A stretch of 64,000 nucleotides of DNA from Antitrichia curtipendula (taxonomy: Eukaryota; Streptophyta; Bryopsida; Hypnales; Leucodontaceae), in NCBI GenBank assembly GCA_951230915.1, contig OX579635.1, positions 13,020,001 through 13,084,000 on the forward strand, read 5' to 3'. Positions 1-9,696 of the stretch are shown here, in pieces. The notes beneath the pieces were generated by a model that saw nothing but the letters and a program-made list of their open reading frames with translations, had not been told where the DNA came from and made no database searches. A program made the position numbers and the translations under genes. Each line of letters starts with the position of its first letter. Position 1 is the first letter of the stretch.

Positions 1-3000
1 TCGGCCTGTACTCCCTCCACGGCCTGCAGCTCTACCATGGCCTCTCGTCCATCCACGGGCTTGTTGATATTGACCTACTTCATGATGAACGGAGGGCCAA
101 GGGGCCACAGGTGGTCTACCACGTGAAACTCTTTGCAGAGTCAAATCAACATTTCCCACTGAGCCTAATCCTTCTTGAGAAGGTCTTTGGATGGCATTGG
201 AAATTGTTTCTGAAGATGGATCTAGGGAATGTGGCACTTGTGTACCATGTTCAGAAATAGCAGGATGGCCCGCAACTGGAGCCGGTACAGGGGCAATGTC
301 TTCGGGTGGTTCTACAAAAGCAAAAACATCATCATGGTCCACATGCTCTGGATCAAAAGGCCTTCTCATGTTACCAGCCGGTTGATTTTTTGCAAAAGGG
401 CGTGGCATTCTTGCATTTCTAACGTTTCTATCATGCTGTCTTTCTAGAGCTCTAATGTTACGAGTTGCTGGTTCCACTCCCGTAGGGCGTGTATTGCCAT
501 CTCGATTGTGAGAAGATCCTCCATGATTTGGATTTGCATTCCTCCCCCTGTTTCTCTCGCCATTTTCATGTCCACCACCATTTCCATTTCCACCACCATT
601 TCCATTTCCACCGCCATTTCCGCCGCCATTTCCTGGAGGGAGGTTGTCATCATCGTCATTGTTGTTGTGGGAAATACCATCATCAACGTTATCGTCATTT
701 GGATTGTCGGTCTCCAAAGAAGACGACAAAGCTGGGACTTCTACAACCCCTTCATTTTGAGGAAGTGGAGGTGAAAGACTACGACGAGGATTTGGTGGTG
801 GTGGTCCCCTACGAGCACGAAGGAGTTCCTCCTCTCCATCATCAGCATCTCCATAGTAGTTCCGCGCTTCTTCGAGGTGATCGGCTCCTTGCCTCCAAAG
901 ATCTGGGTTTGCCGGATACTCTTGAGCTCCTCGGTTGGCTTCCCCATCAACCTCTTCTTCTTCCTCTGATTGTAGTGCGTCAAATTCCCGATTGCGTTCA
1001 TTCACCGGGATCGGTCCAAAGGCATCTGGATCAGAATCCTCTGAGTACATATTCGCATCATACCAACGAACTGGATCGGCTCTTGGTCGTTGGCGAAGTA
1101 CACGGCTATTGGTATAAATATATACCAAGGACTTTGCCTTTTCAGGGGCCAATCGATTTCGGATCTTATTGTGAAGAAAGGAATACATACTCCAATTCCT
1201 TTCACAGGAGCTGGCAGAACACGTAAGGGATAAAACACGCACGGCAATTTTTGAAAGAGCCCGATCTCCAACCCTGTGCCACCATTGGTGGGGAAGCATT
1301 TGTGTCGCACGGATGTTGGGTGTCTCAGCTGGACTGTAGGGTCCAATACCCTCCTCGAATTCTGTTAATTCCGCCATCACATCATCAAAATTGACACGCA
1401 GGTTCCCCATCATGTTGCGGATGACTCTGTACAATGCACGTAGGGCAGTTCGATCTTCCCTGAGCGCCACGTTATCCAAGAGGTATGGATTCAAAAGGGC
1501 CGCTGCGTAGTGTGTATCTTCAAAAATCATGTGCCATCTTGCACTGAAAGATTCTTCCAAAATGACTGCTTTGTCATCACGTAAGCTGAAAGGTGGTTCT
1601 CTTAAAGAAAACACATGCCCTCGCAAATTGTGCATTACGAGCCACGCCCGACCCATGGCTGGTTCTCGTCCATCAAACACACGCAAAGCCTTCAATACGT
1701 CTTCAGTCATGTACACGTAATTCACACACTGTTGCCAGAAAGCCACATCTTCAATGGTTCTTTTGACATTACGTGAAGCGGTAGCTGCTTGCGGTCCATT
1801 TTGTTCATTCCTTAGGGTATCAAAGAAATTTAGAACACGTGGGTGGTTATTCAACCGCTCCAAGACTCCTCTGAGTTTCACCAATCGCTGCAACATGAGG
1901 AAATTACAAGCGAAGCGGGTTTTGCTAGGCACTACGAGTTGCAGATTCAGACTCAACTCGCGGAAAACCGACATGGTCGCATGATGGTTTCGAATGTGTT
2001 GGCACAATCTTTTTGCCCTGGCAATTAAATCGGAAAATTCTTGGACTTTGGCCCAGTCTTCCAACATGAGATCTAGTGCATGTGCCATGCAACCTTGCGC
2101 AAAAATATGCGGGTATGTGTTAGTGATGTCCTTCAATGCGCCAAGCATGTTTGCTGCATTATCTGTGCACACTTGTGTTACATATTTGGGACCCACCTTC
2201 TCAATGTACACGTTCATTTGGTCCGATATGTAGCGCATGGTTTTCTTTTGCGAGGTAGTATCAATTGACCTCAAAAATACATCACCTGTGGGGCATGACA
2301 TCATCACATTCATGAGGGGTCTCCGATTGACATCATCCCAACCATCGGTGCATATCGACACCCCGTAGTGCTTGACAGCAAATCCAACCTTCTCTTGAAT
2401 CTGCTTCTCAATTTGCAATCTCCTCGGTTCACTCAAATTAGTCCTAAATTGATGGTAAGAAGGTGGACTGTATTCAAACTTCGCCACTGAGGTTGCCCTC
2501 ACCGCTTCAATGAAGGCTGGATGCCTTGCCACATTAAATGGCACATTCGCTTCATAGAAAAAACTTGCCCACTTCTCATCCAACTCCTTCCTCTTTGCAA
2601 TGTTGAATGCGTCCGCCATGCGTTGTTGACGTAATGATCCAGATCTCGTAGAATTGGATCCAGCAAGACTATTTGACGTTTGTAGAATATCAATTCCTTC
2701 TGAAACGTTTGCCCCTTCTTTCGCTCTTCCACCATTGATCCCACCCGTCACCTCATTTTCAGTGGCTTCACTTGAACTTGCAAGAGGAGTTGCTCTAGAA
2801 GGCGCACTTTGAATTGGTTCTCCTTCATACATGTCCCCGACATCGATTCGTAGCGGGACAAATCCTGCACAATTGGCAAATCTATGTCGCACTGGACGAG
2901 GCATACTTCGACAAATTGACCTCTCCGATTTGGAGCCATATCCAAAGTGTGCAAAAGCACGCTCACGTTTGTAACTGAAGGTCCCAGCACAGAAAACACA

Positions 3001-3075
3001 AGTCACTTTAACCCCATTCTCCGTAAACTGAAGCCACGGCTCCCATTCCTTGGTCTGCTTCCTTTGACTTGCCAT
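1..3075 (-). CDS. hAT-superfamily transposase, intact, C-terminus beyond window
   Basis: Read codon by codon from ATG at 3075 to base 1, this frame has 1025 codons and no stop, so the C-terminus lies outside the window. Residues 11-45 form a BED-like zinc finger (WEPW, then CVFC at 26-29 and a histidine at 43). The DUF659/RNase H-like core carries ICTDGWDD (241-248) and QVCTDNAANM (302-311), whose aspartates match hAT catalytic positions. The hAT dimerisation region starts near 606 and contains CSASSCERNWSMYSF. After about residue 690 the protein is acidic, then glycine/asparagine-rich (roughly 790-900), and ends in an RG-rich tail, which is longer than usual for hAT proteins. Expected role: a nuclear cut-and-paste transposase. 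No frameshift or stop was seen, so it may be young or active. A second, decayed copy lies at 19816-22937. Confidence 0.93.
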   Translation of the reverse strand, partial: MASQRKQTKEWEPWLQFTENGVKVTCVFCAGTFSYKRERAFAHFGYGSKSERSICRSMPRPVRHRFANCAGFVPLRIDVGDMYEGEPIQSAPSRATPLASSSEATENEVTGGINGGRAKEGANVSEGIDILQTSNSLAGSNSTRSGSLRQQRMADAFNIAKRKELDEKWASFFYEANVPFNVARHPAFIEAVRATSVAKFEYSPPSYHQFRTNLSEPRRLQIEKQIQEKVGFAVKHYGVSICTDGWDDVNRRPLMNVMMSCPTGDVFLRSIDTTSQKKTMRYISDQMNVYIEKVGPKYVTQVCTDNAANMLGALKDITNTYPHIFAQGCMAHALDLMLEDWAKVQEFSDLIARAKRLCQHIRNHHATMSVFRELSLNLQLVVPSKTRFACNFLMLQRLVKLRGVLERLNNHPRVLNFFDTLRNEQNGPQAATASRNVKRTIEDVAFWQQCVNYVYMTEDVLKALRVFDGREPAMGRAWLVMHNLRGHVFSLREPPFSLRDDKAVILEESFSARWHMIFEDTHYAAALLNPYLLDNVALREDRTALRALYRVIRNMMGNLRVNFDDVMAELTEFEEGIGPYSPAETPNIRATQMLPHQWWHRVGDRALSKIAVRVLSLTCSASSCERNWSMYSFLHNKIRNRLAPEKAKSLVYIYTNSRVLRQRPRADPVRWYDANMYSEDSDPDAFGPIPVNERNREFDALQSEEEEEVDGEANRGAQEYPANPDLWRQGADHLEEARNYYGDADDGEEELLRARRGPPPPNPRRSLSPPLPQNEGVVEVPALSSSLETDNPNDDNVDDGISHNNNDDDDNLPPGNGGGNGGGNGNGGGNGNGGGHENGERNRGRNANPNHGGSSHNRDGNTRPTGVEPATRNIRALERQHDRNVRNARMPRPFAKNQPAGNMRRPFDPEHVDHDDVFAFVEPPEDIAPVPAPVAGHPAISEHGTQVPHSLDPSSETISNAIQRPSQEGLGSVGNVDLTLQRVSRGRPPVAPWPSVHHEVGQYQQARGWTRGHGRAAGRGGSTGR

Positions 3076-3334
3076 TGCGTTCAACGATCCAAGGATATTT
3101 TCTTCCGTCTTCCTCCTCCTTTATATTGAAGTTAAAAGGATCCAAGATATACCAAACACAGTATCAGTAACAGCAGTTAGCGCTACTCCACTGCTTGAAC
3201 TGATTTTGACATCACCTCAGCAGCAAACTAGGGCCATCTGCCACCCAAGTAGACTTACAAGGAGCTCAAAATGAATTGAAGTCCAAGAAATAGAGGCCAG
3301 GTGACAAATGTGGGGAATGCTGGGTCTTCCTTTC

Positions 3335-3344
3335 CTTTATATAC
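3335..3344 (-). promoter_or_regulatory. TATA box of hAT transposase
   Basis: The minus strand reads GTATATAAAG about 260 bp upstream of the ATG at 3075. It sits between the coding region and the GC-rich array starting near 3350. The same array-TATA-gene order recurs at other genes here. Confidence 0.6.
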
Positions 3345-3351
3345 TTAGCGG

Positions 3352-4607
3352 TTTAGGGGGCGCGGACGTCTTCGTCACCAAAGTATAAGGCGCGGACTTG
3401 AAGTCAGGGCGGGGACTCTAGGGCAGGGACTCGAAGGTAGGGCGGGGACTTGAAGGTAGGGCGCGGACTCCAGGGCGGGGACTCGAAGGGAGGGCGGGGA
3501 CTCCAGGGCGGGGACTCGAAGACAGGGCGGGGACTCCAGGGCGGGGACTCGAAGACAGGGCGGGGACTCCAGGGCGGGGACTCGAAGACAGGGCGGGGAC
3601 TCCAGGGCGGGGACTCGAAGACAGGGCGGGGACTCCAGGGCGGGGACTCGAACGCGCGGACTCCAGGGCGCGACTCCAGTACAGAAATGCAGGTGTGCTC
3701 ACGGGGATGCATTGAAAAGTACGTTGACCTTCGCCATCCTTAATGGTCTGGGAAGATTGTGTCCCTCCTTTTCATGGAAAAAGGGGAACATTAAATGTCG
3801 TCACGCCTCCAAATTTGTGGGCAAAGAAAATGGCTTTCACTCCCCAATGTTTTTGCTCAATGGATTGTGCTAGGGCGCGGACACAGGGCGCGGACTCCGA
3901 GGCGGACAATTCACACAAATGGAGGAACTTGAGAGAGCGCAGCTCAATCTCAGACTCCATGGAATGGACTCAAAGTCAGGGCGCGGACTCTAAGTCAGGG
4001 CGGGGACTCTAGGGCGGGGACTCAAAGGTAGGGCGGGGACTTCAGGGCGGGGACTCGAAGGCAGGGCGGGGACTCCAGGGCGGGGACTCGAAGGCAGGGC
4101 GGGGACTCCAGGGCGGGGACTCGAAGACAGGGCGGGGACTCCAGGGCGGGGACTCGAACGCGCGGACTCCAGGGCGCAACTCCAGTACAGAAATGCAGGT
4201 GTGCTCACGGGGATGCATCGAAAAGTACGTTGACCTTTGCCATCCTTAATGGTCTGGAAAGATTGTGTCCCTCCTTTTCATGGAAAAAGGGGAACATTAA
4301 ATGTCGTCACGCCCCCAAATTCGTGGGCAAAGAAAATGGCTTTCACTCCCCAATGTTTTCGCTGAATGGATTGTGCTAGGGCGCGGACACAGGGCGCGGA
4401 CTCCGGGGCGGACAATTCACACAAATGGAGGAACTTGAGAGAGCGCAGCTCAATCTCAGACTCCATGGAATGGACTCAAAGTCAGGGCGCGGACTCTAAG
4501 TCAGGGCGGGGACTCTAGGGCGGGGACTCGAAGGCAGGGCGCGGACTCCAAGGCGGGGACTCGAAGGCAGGGCGGGGACTCCAGGGCGGGGACGTACTCG
4601 TCCAGCC
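3352..4607. repeat. GGGCGGGGACTC minisatellite array
   Basis: Tandem units contain GGGCGGGGACTC alternating with CGAAGACA or CAG. The clearest period is 33 bp (3480-3650). Blocks lie at about 3400-3680, 3965-4170 and 4480-4605, all in the same orientation. Long repeat-encoded proline/arginine or glycine frames through the block are by-products of the periodicity. The array lies immediately upstream of the hAT promoter and is a candidate subterminal repeat or promoter-proximal element. Confidence 0.85.
3660..4500. repeat. ~506-bp tandem duplication
   Basis: The segment starting with ACAGAAATGCAGGTGTGC at 3681 recurs at 4187, a 506-bp offset. The copies stay nearly identical through the non-array sequence (for example TTAATGGTCTGG and CAATGTTTT) and into the next array block. 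This is a segmental tandem duplication containing both array and unique sequence. Confidence 0.85.
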
Positions 4608-4800
4608 TAGGAAGCATGACTTTGAAATGCGCTTGTGCTTGACATCCTTCAATCGCCTTTTCCTTAGAGCGGGGGAAGCATTAATTTTAGCCTCAACAAA
4701 TTCTGACAAGACAATGAAAGCAAGATGCCGAATAAAGAGCTCCACGGCCTAAGATTTGGAAGAAACTCCATGGAAGAGCATGTCCCCTTCGTTGTGATGA
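4592..4800. repeat. 200-bp segment duplicated at 7268-7490
   Basis: Sequence after the array (from CTCGTCCAGC through AAGCAAGATGCCGAATAAAG to the start of the T-rich satellite) recurs at 7268-7490 with small indels. The two copies bracket a T-rich block and the Tc1/mariner remnant, so a unit of array, unique segment and T-rich satellite has been duplicated. Confidence 0.8.
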
Positions 4801-4839
4801 AAGGTATTAGGAAAACTCTCCTATCCCAAGTTTGTGCCA

Positions 4840-5860
4840 TTCATTCGAGGTCGGATCTTTCTCTCTCCTTTTTTTTGGGCTTCATTCCTAGAACTCTCCC
4901 ATTCCAACTTATTCTAATTTTTTTTCTTTTGGTTGAATCATTCTTTTTTCTATTTTGTTCCTAAAACTCTTCCATCTCAAATCAAAGCCAAATGTTCATT
5001 TTTGGTTCCATCATTCCTTTCCCTATTTATTTGGATCATTCCTAAAACTCTCCCATCCCAATTCATATTTTTTGGGTTGTTTTGTTGAATGATCTCCTTT
5101 TCTAATTTGTTTTGCTTCAAAACTTAGCAAGTCTCTTTTGTAGTATTCTTCCAACACCATGCCGATCTTTGTTTGTTGAATCATGCCCTTTCCTACTTCA
5201 TTTTTGTTTATTTCTTGAAGTTCTACCACCTCAATTCAAAGCCATAATTTATTTGTTCCATCATTCTCTTTTTTTTCGTTTTTGTTTCTGCTTCATTTCT
5301 AAAATTCTTCCATTCCACCTCAATGCCCCTTAGTTTTTTTGGCTATATGAACTCCTTAAGCACTTTGTTTTCAACTCAATGCCATTTTATTTTTGTTCCA
5401 CCATTCCCTTTCCTATTTTGTTTGGCTTCATTAATTCCTAAAACTCTTTAATTCCATTTGCATGCCAATAGTTATATGTAGAATCATTCGATTCTCTATT
5501 TTTGTATACGTTCCTATTTTTTTCCTTCTTTAATTCCTAAACTCTTTTATTCCAAGTCTATGCCAATCTTTTTTTATTTAGTCATTCCCTTTCCTATATT
5601 TGTTCTTTGCTTCGTTCCAAAAACTCTTCCATCCTAAATCATTGCCATTCTTGATTTGTTGAATCATTCCCTTTTTTATCACTTTTGCTTCATCCATAAA
5701 CAAATTCTTCCATCCGAAGTTCCGAACTCAATGCCATTTGTTTTTTAATCCATTATTCATATTCCTATTGATTTTTTATTTCATTCTTGTCTTAGAACAA
5801 TGAGAAGTTACAAGTTATAGTTTGTTCTTCATGTAAAGGGATTCATTTTTTGGAATACTT
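4840..5860. repeat. T-rich degenerate satellite, block 1
   Basis: Imperfect repeats of roughly 70-90 bp share the motifs CATTCCCTTTCCTATTTT, GGCTTCATTCCTAAAACTC and CCATCCCAACTCAATGCC. All are in the same orientation. There are no convincing genes; short frames here are repeat artefacts. Confidence 0.75.
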
Positions 5861-5887
5861 GGCACAAGGGACTCTTTTTTAATTGAA

Positions 5888-7130
5888 TGTACAGTACCCT
5901 CCAAGAACTCTTGCAACCCCATGTCTAGTTCTCATCCGAGTAGTTTGATTACAAATCAAACTCATGGTAGGTAAATTTAGATATTTGATTGAGATTTTTT
6001 GCCCCAAACTAGGTGAGTCATGCACCTTGTTGTAACTCATTCCACTTCTTAGAAAAATCTTTCTTTGTGAAAGGTGGTTGATTTTGAAAACACTAAGCTA
6101 AATTTAAAGGGACAATGCTAATTTGAAAATTTCATTGTAGAAGATCATAGGTAGTGGATTTCAACCGGTTTTGCGGTTGAGAGGATCAACATTAGTGCAT
6201 GCATGCTTCTAGTGATTGTTGCTTGTAGACATAGTCTAGAAGTTTTGTGAGAAAAAATTAATGTTTGTCTAAAATATTGTATATATGATGTTGCTAGAAG
6301 TTCTATAAGCAAACTTGTGAAGTTCTAAGCAATGTTGGTCAACTTTGCACCATGACATAATGTAAAATTCATTGAGTGGCCACCAAATTCTTTTGACCTT
6401 AATCCTATAGAGAATTTATAGAAGCAAGTCAAAGATCGAGTACAAAAAAGATGTAGATCCTACAACAATGACTAAATGTGGACATTAGTGAATATGGCAT
6501 GCAAGGATATACCTCAAGAAAGTATTCAAAAGTCAATTTCTACGATGCCAAACCAAATCAAAGCTAAGGTAGCAGCTCAAGGTGGTAGTACTTGATGGTA
6601 GTAGGTGTAACACTTTGTTGCAAAGTCGTTGCTAGTCAGCGAGACATACTGTAAAATTCATGATATAGTAGGCTTCTACAATACCATAGCTTCCTAATGA
6701 TATCCTATTTGACAATATTTATTCAAATGTTTTTGAATACATGACCTTTGCCTTGAACATGTATGAAAGGAAATTGCAAAATACATTAAAGCCAAATAGA
6801 CAAAAAATTTACCTACATAGTGTGCATCTTTGTAATATGAAAGATGTGAACAATAATGTTTCCTAAATATATACGCAATCAGATCTTAAAAAATCATCAT
6901 ACACATTTTCTAATTAATTATTATGTAATATCGTGAAAAATAAATAAAATAATTCACCAAAAATGGAGTTTCTATTTTTAGACATTGAAATTTCATATGT
7001 TGGTGAAGGTTCCATAAAGCAATAGATTTAATAGGATACTTTTCATAGTATGTTCTTAAAATGGAGTTAAAAAGGAAAATTTGAAGGACTTCATAATGGG
7101 GTTGCAAGACTTTTTGGAAGGTACTGTACA
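5888..7130. mobile_element. Degenerate Tc1/mariner element with terminal inverted repeats
   Basis: The ends form an inverted repeat: TGTACAGTACC plus CTCC at 5888-5902 matches the complement of 7116-7130. Similarity continues inward for about 36 bp to CTTGCAACCCCAT. A TA dinucleotide lies at each CAGTACC end, as expected for this superfamily. Internally, the + strand at 6377-6418 encodes WPPNSFDLNPIENL, the hallmark around the last catalytic residue of Tc1/mariner transposases. The next codon is TAG (6419-6421), where the family usually has Trp. The rest of the transposase is too decayed to read. It is inserted between array or satellite sequence on both sides. Confidence 0.85.
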
Positions 7131-7283
7131 ATAGGGCGGGGACTCCATGGTGGGGACTTCAAATAAGGGTGGGAACTCGAAGTCAGGGCGGGGACTCTAG
7201 GGCGGGGACTCGAAGTCAGGACGGGGACTCGAAGTCAGGGCGGGGACTCGAAGGCAGGGCGGGGACTCCAGGGCGGGGACTAA
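7131..7283. repeat. GGGCGGGGACTC array, displaced block
   Basis: About seven GGGCGGGGACT units follow directly on the right end of the Tc1/mariner remnant, in the same orientation as the 3.4-4.6 kb array. They are followed by the copy of the 4592-4800 segment. Confidence 0.85.
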
Positions 7284-7730
7284 CTCGTCCAGCACAGGAA
7301 GCAAGACTTTGAAATGCGACATCCTTGAACCGCCCTTTTCCTTGGAGAGTGGGAAGCATTAATTTAGCCTCAACAACTTATTTTGGATTCTGACAAGACA
7401 ATGAAAGCAAGATGCCGAATAAAGAGGTCCATGGCCTAAGATTTGGAAGAAAATCCATGGAAGGGGATGTCTCCTTTGTTGTGGTGAGAAATGTTTTTCC
7501 TTACTTCTTCTAACACTTTAAACTACTTTGAACAAACATATCATTTAGGTTGTAAAAAACAATGTAAATTCTTTGATTTAGGAAATGTTTAGGACACTTT
7601 GAGGAAATATTTAGTAAATGTTTAATCAATATTTTTGAAATGTAGTGTACTAGATAAAAGGATAAAACTGCATTGTATTTGAAATGAAAGAAATAGTAGG
7701 GGAGTTATTTAAAATTCTAGGCCTTCAATA
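7284..7730. other. Duplicated segment then AT-rich DNA, no gene seen
   Basis: 7284-7490 is the second copy of 4592-4800. The remainder is AT-rich with no open frame of interest. Confidence 0.7.
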
Positions 7731-9300
7731 TGCAACTGCAATTTTTAATTCCATCATTTCCTTTCCTAATTTTTCGGGCTTCATTCCTAAAAGTCTTCCA
7801 TTCTAAGTCACTGTCCTTTTTTGGAGGGCATCATTCCCTTTCCTATTTTTTTCCAGGAATTAGCACAGGTCTCCCATCCCAACTTGTCAATTGTATGGCA
7901 TTCTTTTTGGGTTGGATCATTTTGTCTTCTTTTTCTGTAGATGCTTCATTCGTAAGACTCTCCCATCCCAAATTATATTTAATTTTTTTGGTTTAGTTGA
8001 ATCATTCCTTTTTCTATTTTGTTCCTAACAATCTTCCATCCCAATTTTCAATTCATCTTTTTTTGTTGAATCATTTCCATCTCTATTTTGTTTTCGCTTA
8101 TTTCCTGAAGTTCTCCCACCCCAAGTCCCCAACTCAAAGACACCATTTTTTTCTTCATTAATTCATAGAACTCTTTTATGTGAACTCCATGCCAATATTT
8201 ATTCATCCAACTCACTTCTTTTCCTATTTTTTTTCTTCATTAATTCCTAAAATTGTTCAATCCAACGGTAAGCATTTTTTTTTTGCTTATTTCCTTTCCT
8301 ATTTGTTTTATTTATTAGCACAATTATTCCATCCTAAGGGATTCCCTAAATTTTTTTCTTTATGGTACGAAATTGAAGTCTATCCATTCACTTCCCATTT
8401 TTCATATGACATAAGAGGTAATGTGAAACAATATTTCTTTCATATTTCTTTCTCATTTGTTTGTTTTTATTAGCAACATTTAAAATGCACTTACATTTCT
8501 TTCCCTTCCTAATCTTTGTAAAATTCATTAGCAAAATGCCAAAATGGCTCCATTCCATCATGAGCCCGAAGGCCATTTAAATAATTTAATTTTTGTATTA
8601 CCTAAGCCCTTCTTATTTTTTGTTAGTGATTTGCAAGATTATTGTATCCCAAATAGATGCCTTTTTTTTGGGTATATCATTTACTTCCTAATTTTATTTG
8701 AACTTCATTTGCAACATTATCCCATGCCATCCCAATGGCCAATGCCCTTTATTTTTTGTATATCATTCCCTTTCCTATTTCTTTGGGATTCATTCCCTTA
8801 TCAAATGTTTCTTGGGATTCATTCCCTTTCCTTTTTGGGGGGGATTCTTTCCCTTTCCTAATTTTTTGGATTCATTTCTTTTCCAATTTTTTTAGATTGA
8901 TTAGCAAAATTGTTACATCCCAAGTTATATAAAAACTAAAAGGCATTATTATTCTCTTCCTAATTTTTCTCCAACTCAATGCCAATTTTTGGCATTCAGT
9001 TTACCTTCCTACTTTTTTTGTGCTTCATTAGCAAAATTGCTCCATCTAAAATTCTCAATCAAAGGCCATTTAAATTTTGTATTCTCTAAATCCATTCTAA
9101 TTTTTTTGGGCTTCATTTGTCACGTTATTCTATCCCAACTAAATGCCATTCATTTTTAAGTAGGTAATTACTTCTCTATTTTTTGCTTTTCTCTATCATT
9201 CCTTTGCCTATTTTGCAAGTGAATTTTACCTATTTCAATCCCTTTTGGGGGGGAGTTCCATCATTCCTTTGCATATATATATATTTCCATCAAGGCATTA
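7730..9300. repeat. T-rich degenerate satellite, block 2
   Basis: Same repeat family as 4840-5860, with recurring CTCCCATCCCAA and CATTCCCTTTCCTATTTTTTT. Units are 70-90 bp and all in + orientation. Weakly open frames rich in Phe, Leu and Ser are repeat artefacts. Confidence 0.75.
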
Positions 9301-9696
9301 ATGACATTTGAAAAGCGTTTTTTCCCCTAATTTCAAGTTCGGGCCACTTCGTGCCTTCGTGGTCCGTCCAACCTTCCCTACTTCTATTCATTGAGTGGAA
9401 ATTGGGAATGAATTGTACTCCAATTCAATGACATTTCATTTCATGGTATAAATAATTTTAATATGTATGAAGTCCACAAGTCCATTCAAATTTCAAATGA
9501 GTACGTGCAAAAAATAAATGAAGTCACTTTGGGCAAAATCATTCAAAACAAAATCAAATATATTTCATATGCATAGTGTAATACAAAGTAGGAAAGTATA
9601 TAAGCCTATATAATATTATAGTGCTAGGAAAATAAGTCTTCTAAGAAAACCTAAGCTCACTAGCTAAAACACTCAAAACTATACTCAAAACTATAC
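9301..9696. other. AT-rich 3' flank of coiled-coil/RING gene
   Basis: No coding signal. It lies downstream of the minus-strand stop at 9697 and probably includes 3' untranslated sequence, with AATAAA-like motifs only. Confidence 0.4.

Noticed and set aside
489..1226. Plus-strand His/Phe-rich frame of 245 codons
   Set aside because: It is the complement of the intact hAT transposase. The His-rich stretch mirrors the Gly/Asn-rich codons of the tail on the other strand.
3404..3743. Repetitive Pro-Arg-Ser or Gly-Asp-Ser frames through the GC array
   Set aside because: Open on both strands only because the unit is a multiple of three and lacks stops. No start context or non-repeat domain.
3400..4170. 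CRISPR-like appearance of regularly spaced repeats
   Set aside because: Units are contiguous with no unique spacers, and the context is eukaryotic.
8180..8932. Several Phe/Leu-rich plus-strand frames resembling membrane proteins
   Set aside because: They fall entirely in the T-rich degenerate satellite, and their hydrophobic composition follows from TTT/CTT runs.
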